The notes below the pieces were generated by a model. That model saw nothing but the letters and a program-made list of their open reading frames with translations. It did no database searches and was not told the origin of the DNA. Of a stretch of DNA of 64,000 nucleotides, positions 60,869 through 64,000 are shown in pieces. The stretch's first letter is position 1, and every line of letters starts with the position of its first letter. A program made the translations under genes and the position numbers. Source of the stretch: JAJDUF01 sp965238265 (GTDB lineage Bacteria; Chloroflexota; UBA11872; UBA12225; JAJDUF01); assembly GCA_965238265.1 (NCBI GenBank), contig OZ250185.1, positions 2,666,001 to 2,730,000 of the forward strand, read 5' to 3'.

Positions 60869-62647
60869 ATGATGGGACTGAACGTCTTGCTGGTCAACGC
60901 CAACCGCATGAAGCCGGCCGTGGCGCCTATCGGCCTCGATTATGTCGCGCAGGCGCTCGACGCTGCCGGTCACTACGTCGAGCTGCTGGACCTGTGCTTT
61001 GTGCCCGATGTGGTCAGCGCGATTGAAGAACGGTTTGCGGCCGGTCGTCCTGGCACGCCACCCGGCCCCGATCTCGTCGGTGTGACCATCCGCAACACCG
61101 ACGACTGCTACTTTGCGAGCCAGGAGTCATTTCTCCCCCTCTACCGCGAGGTCATCGGCGCACTACGCCGGCACACCTCAGCGCCACTCGTGCTTGGTGG
61201 CGTGGGTTTCTCGGTCATGCCCGAGGGCGTGATGCAGCGCTTGGGAGTACAGCTGGGCGTCGCCGGTGACGGTGAAACGACGGCGGTCGCCTTGGCCAAC
61301 GCCCTAGAGCAGGGACAGCCACCGGATGAGGTGCCCGGACTGATCTACGCCGTTGACGAGCGCGGCCGCGCGTTGCCCTGGCCGGAACTGGCCACCAACG
61401 GTACCGACCGCACCATGCGGTTGCAGCGCAACGCCCCGGCCTTTGCGCCGCTCGACGATCTGCTGGTGATGGAGCGGCGCTGGATAGACCATGCACGCTA
61501 CTTCCGTGAAGGTGGACAGGCCGGTATCGAGACCAAGCGGGGCTGCGCGATGCGCTGTACCTACTGCGTGGACCCGATTGCCAAGGGCCGGCGCTATCGC
61601 CTCCGGCCGGTGGAGGCGTTGCTGGCCGAGATCGAGGCCTTACTGTCCAACGGCGTTGATACGTTCCACCTCTGCGACGCCGAGTTCAACTTGCCGCGGC
61701 GCCACGCGCGCGCAGTATGCACGGCGCTCATCGAGCACGGTCTGCACGAGCGCGTGCGCTGGTACACCTATGCGTCGCCGATCCCTTTCGACTACGAGCT
61801 GGCGGTCCTGCTGCGCCGGGCTGGTTGCGTGGGGATCAACTTCGGCGGTGACGCGGGCAATCCGACGATGCTGCGCTCGCTGGGGCGCATCTTCGGCGTA
61901 GAAACGCTCGTCTCGACGGCCGCGGCCTGTCGCCGCGCCGGCCTCACCTTCATGTACGATCTCCTGCTCGGTGGCCCCGGAGAGACGCGCGAGACGTTAC
62001 GGGAGAGCATCGAGCTGATGAAGCGCCTGGAGCCGGATTGTGTTGGCGCGGCAATGGGAGTGCGCCTCTATCCCGGTACCGCCATCAGCCACTCCACCCT
62101 GGCTGCCGGACAAGGCCGGCTGGACCCGGCGAACCCGCATCTGCATGGTGTGCTGACTGGCAACGATGACCTCGTTGAGCCGGTGTTCTATCTGTCGGCT
62201 GCGCTCGGCGACCATGCAGTCGGTTCGGACGAACAGCGCACCGCGAGCGAGGCTGAAGGACGCCGCCTTGCCGGGGAGACGGCAGCGGCCGCGGTGGACT
62301 ACTTGCGGGAGTTGGTGGGTGGCGATGCGCGCTTCTTCGTAGGCGGGCGTAAAGGGGAAACGGGCGCCAACTACAACTACAATGACAATAGCGAGCTAGT
62401 CCAGGAGATCAGGCAAGGCGCACGGGGCGCTTACTGGGACATCCTACGCAAGCTCCGTACGGGCGCCGCTGCCGAGCACCTCACCCCTCGGCCCCCCCTA
62501 GCCCCCCCCCGTTGCGACAGGGGAGGGAACGCACCGTCCCCCTGCCGCAGCGGGGGGACCATAGGGAGGCCGGAAACCGCGCGAAAGGCGCTCACTGGAC
62601 CAGGGGAGTGCCTTGTCCCCAGCGCCCGGCATAGACGAATGCGGTGA
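60869..62647 (+). CDS. Cobalamin-binding radical SAM protein with repeat-derived C-terminus
   Basis: 592 residues. The N-terminal B12-binding-like domain is VLLVNANRMKPAVAPIGLDYVAQALDAAGH. The radical SAM domain has CAMRCTYC (CxxxCxxC, 4Fe-4S cluster, about residue 227) followed by DTFHLCDAEFNLP, GINFGGDAGN and MYDLLLGGPGETRE. The family includes methyltransferases and ring-forming enzymes; the reaction here is unknown. From about residue 537 the protein is translated from a dispersed repeat (HLTPRPPLAPP... to the end), so the native end was probably near YWDILRKLRTG. The extension overlaps the convergent nitroreductase gene. Confidence 0.88.
   Translation: MMGLNVLLVNANRMKPAVAPIGLDYVAQALDAAGHYVELLDLCFVPDVVSAIEERFAAGRPGTPPGPDLVGVTIRNTDDCYFASQESFLPLYREVIGALRRHTSAPLVLGGVGFSVMPEGVMQRLGVQLGVAGDGETTAVALANALEQGQPPDEVPGLIYAVDERGRALPWPELATNGTDRTMRLQRNAPAFAPLDDLLVMERRWIDHARYFREGGQAGIETKRGCAMRCTYCVDPIAKGRRYRLRPVEALLAEIEALLSNGVDTFHLCDAEFNLPRRHARAVCTALIEHGLHERVRWYTYASPIPFDYELAVLLRRAGCVGINFGGDAGNPTMLRSLGRIFGVETLVSTAAACRRAGLTFMYDLLLGGPGETRETLRESIELMKRLEPDCVGAAMGVRLYPGTAISHSTLAAGQGRLDPANPHLHGVLTGNDDLVEPVFYLSAALGDHAVGSDEQRTASEAEGRRLAGETAAAAVDYLRELVGGDARFFVGGRKGETGANYNYNDNSELVQEIRQGARGAYWDILRKLRTGAAAEHLTPRPPLAPPRCDRGGNAPSPCRSGGTIGRPETARKALTGPGECLVPSARHRRMR
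62478..62580. repeat. Dispersed repeat inside a coding 3' end
   Basis: CACCTCACCCCTCGGCCCCC, a C-rich run, then CCCCCTGCCGCAGCGGGGGG and ACCATAGGGAGGCCGG, matching modules at 14950, 55800 and 56690. Confidence 0.75.
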
Positions 62648-63194
62648 GCGGTTTGCGCTCGCGCGGCTGGCGTTCGCGCTGCTGCAAGTCTGCGGGTAGC
62701 GTGCTAGGGTCGCCAGGATAGCCCACTGCGATCACGGTCACTGGCTCGTATCCTTCTGGAATAGCAAACACCTCGCGGGCCCGATCACGGTAGAAGCCGG
62801 CCATCTGATGCACCATCAGGCCCATCGCGGTTGCCTGCGCGAGCAGATTACCGACCGCCAGACCCAGGTCGTGCCAGGCGTGTCGGTTAGGATCGTTATC
62901 ATCCTCGAAAAACAGCCGTGCGACTGCCAGCAGCAGTACCGGTGCCCGCGGTGCCCAGCGCTGGTTGCCGCGGCGTAGGCAGCCGGTGATGCTGGCGAAG
63001 GTCTCGCGGTCATCTCGCGTGGCGATGATGAAGTGCCACGGTTGCTCATTGCTCGACGATGGCGCCCAACGCGCAGCTTCCAGGAGGCTGAGTAGCTTCT
63101 CCGGCTCGACCGGGCGCGGATCGAAGGCTCGCGGGCTCCAGCGCCGACGGAGCACGTCGTGTAGTGGGTGGTCTGCTGGCGCAGGCTTCTCCAT
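62592..63194 (-). CDS. Nitroreductase-family FMN enzyme
   Basis: 200 residues. LRRRWSPRAFDPRPVEPEKL, AARWAPSSSNEQPWHFIIAT (FMN phosphate contacts) and GLAVGNLLAQATAMGLMVHQMAGF are standard; EPVTVIAVGYPGDPS is near the C-terminus. It reduces nitro compounds or quinones with NAD(P)H. Convergent with the radical SAM gene, whose extended 3' end it overlaps by 56 bp. Confidence 0.93.
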   Translation of the reverse strand: MEKPAPADHPLHDVLRRRWSPRAFDPRPVEPEKLLSLLEAARWAPSSSNEQPWHFIIATRDDRETFASITGCLRRGNQRWAPRAPVLLLAVARLFFEDDNDPNRHAWHDLGLAVGNLLAQATAMGLMVHQMAGFYRDRAREVFAIPEGYEPVTVIAVGYPGDPSTLPADLQQRERQPRERKPLTAFVYAGRWGQGTPLVQ

Positions 63195-63439
63195 CAGTCA
63201 GTTCCCTTTCTCGGCTTGGTTCGATAGAGCAATGATAGACATGATTCCCGGTAGCGGCTCACACAGCGAGGCTGTGTGTGGTGTCGCCGGAGGCGCAGAT
63301 GGGATGGCAGTGGTGCGGGAACCGCTGCGCGAACGAGATATACTCTTGGCAACGATAAATGTCGCACCTCACCCTCCCTTACCGGTAGGTGAACAAAGCA
63401 CATAGGCGTTTTAGCCTCCCCCCCAGCTGAGGAAGAGCA

Positions 63440-64000
63440 ATGGTAAGCACAACTGGCGATGCGCCGCCGCCGGCAGCACCGTCCGGCCCCACAACTGACC
63501 TCATGCTCACCGTTACCGAGGCGCGTGAGCGTATTCTGGCCAATTTCTCGCCCCTCCCGTCGGAACAGGTGCCGATCCTTGACGCCTTGGGCCGGGTGCT
63601 CGCCGAGGACGTGGTAGCCCCCAACGATGTCCCGCCCTTCGACAACTCGGCGATGGACGGCTACGCGGTACGGGCTGCCGATGTCGAGGCTGCACGCGAT
63701 GATCGTCCGGTGATGCTGGCTGTGCTGGGAGAGCTACCGGCCGGCGCTACCACCGAGCAGCCGGTGGCGCCAAACACGTGCTACCGCATCTTGACCGGCG
63801 CGCCGCTGCCGCCCGGCGCCGACAGCATTGTGCCCTACGAGCTGACCGATGGCGTGGCGTTTGGCGGCTGGCACGGCGCAGCGGAGGCTGCTACTGCCGT
63901 TGCCGCGCAGCGCGCGGTGCGCGTCTTCAAAGCGGTCAAGTACGACGACAATGTGCGGCACGCGGGCGAGGACCAGCGGCAAGGAGACACGATCCTCGCG
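63440..64000 (+). CDS. moeA: Molybdopterin molybdenumtransferase MoeA, partial (3' end off window)
   Basis: MoeA inserts molybdate into adenylylated molybdopterin. 187 codons are visible: LTVTEARERILANFSPLP, LGRVLAEDVVAPNDVPPFDN, SAMDGYAVRAADV, then RILTGAPLPPGADSIVPYE, and RHAGEDQRQGDTIL. ATG 63440 follows TGAGGAAGAG. Molybdenum enzymes are expected elsewhere in the genome. Confidence 0.94.
   Translation, partial: MVSTTGDAPPPAAPSGPTTDLMLTVTEARERILANFSPLPSEQVPILDALGRVLAEDVVAPNDVPPFDNSAMDGYAVRAADVEAARDDRPVMLAVLGELPAGATTEQPVAPNTCYRILTGAPLPPGADSIVPYELTDGVAFGGWHGAAEAATAVAAQRAVRVFKAVKYDDNVRHAGEDQRQGDTILA

Noticed and set aside
63330..63345. TATACT as a promoter of moeA
   Set aside because: No acceptable -35 at 16-18 bp, and the stretch otherwise shows nothing.

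Overview
The window is 64 kb of a high-GC bacterial chromosome that looks most like a Chloroflexota (Thermomicrobia/Sphaerobacter-like) genome. The basis is the mix of families: a YfhO-type membrane protein, BNR-repeat 'sialidases' next to Gfo/Idh dehydrogenases, T-box-controlled aminoacyl-tRNA synthetases, and many REP-like intergenic palindromes. There is no rRNA or marker phylogeny here, so the assignment is an inference.

Layout. 0-3.8 kb: the 5' part of a YfhO-like membrane protein and signal peptide peptidase SppA. 3.9-9.3 kb: an AT-richer, badly frameshifted GHKL-ATPase/DUF3883 (NO VEIN-like) giant gene whose 3' half is intact. 9.4-34.4 kb: core genome with tRNA-Trp, pyrG, uvrC, a MarR-controlled heterodimeric ABC exporter, an MFS carrier, a primary-type sigma factor, pheS-pheT behind a T-box, trmH-rplT-rpmI, asd, and thrS behind a second T-box. 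34.5-37.5 kb: paiB, a sialidase-like gene and a mosaic junction with two decayed hsdR 3' ends, an orphan HicB and a retropepsin-like protease, bracketed by two copies of the sialidase promoter. 37.7-42.4 kb: a selenocysteine-dependent glycine/sarcosine/betaine reductase cluster. 42.4-47.9 kb: a type I restriction locus hsdR-hsdS-hsdM whose hsdM has lost its SAM-binding core. 48-60 kb: an accessory catabolic region (frameshifted TPP enzyme, second sialidase, APH-like kinase, two Gfo/Idh dehydrogenases, sugar isomerase, D-aminoacylase, aldo/keto reductase) plus a DUF433/DUF5615 toxin-antitoxin pair. 60.9-64 kb: a cobalamin-type radical SAM protein, a nitroreductase and the start of moeA.

The main discovery is the grd cluster. 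Two genes that look truncated each read through one in-frame TGA into perfectly conserved family sequence. They give GrdB/F/H-type selenoprotein B (UxxC) and selenoprotein A (GrdA, CxxU), and each TGA is followed by a compact hairpin with GG in its loop, as expected for a bacterial SECIS. They flank a GrdE/G/I-type subunit and GrdC. GrdD, thioredoxin and thioredoxin reductase are not in the window. The GrdE-type subunit lacks the cysteine that becomes the pyruvoyl group in glycine reductase, which points to a betaine- or sarcosine-type reductase. Other structural novelties are a family of heptanucleotide tandem repeats (three arrays inside the first gene), a 36-bp minisatellite, an MBL-fold protein with no metal ligands left, and dispersed palindromic repeats that extend one coding sequence.
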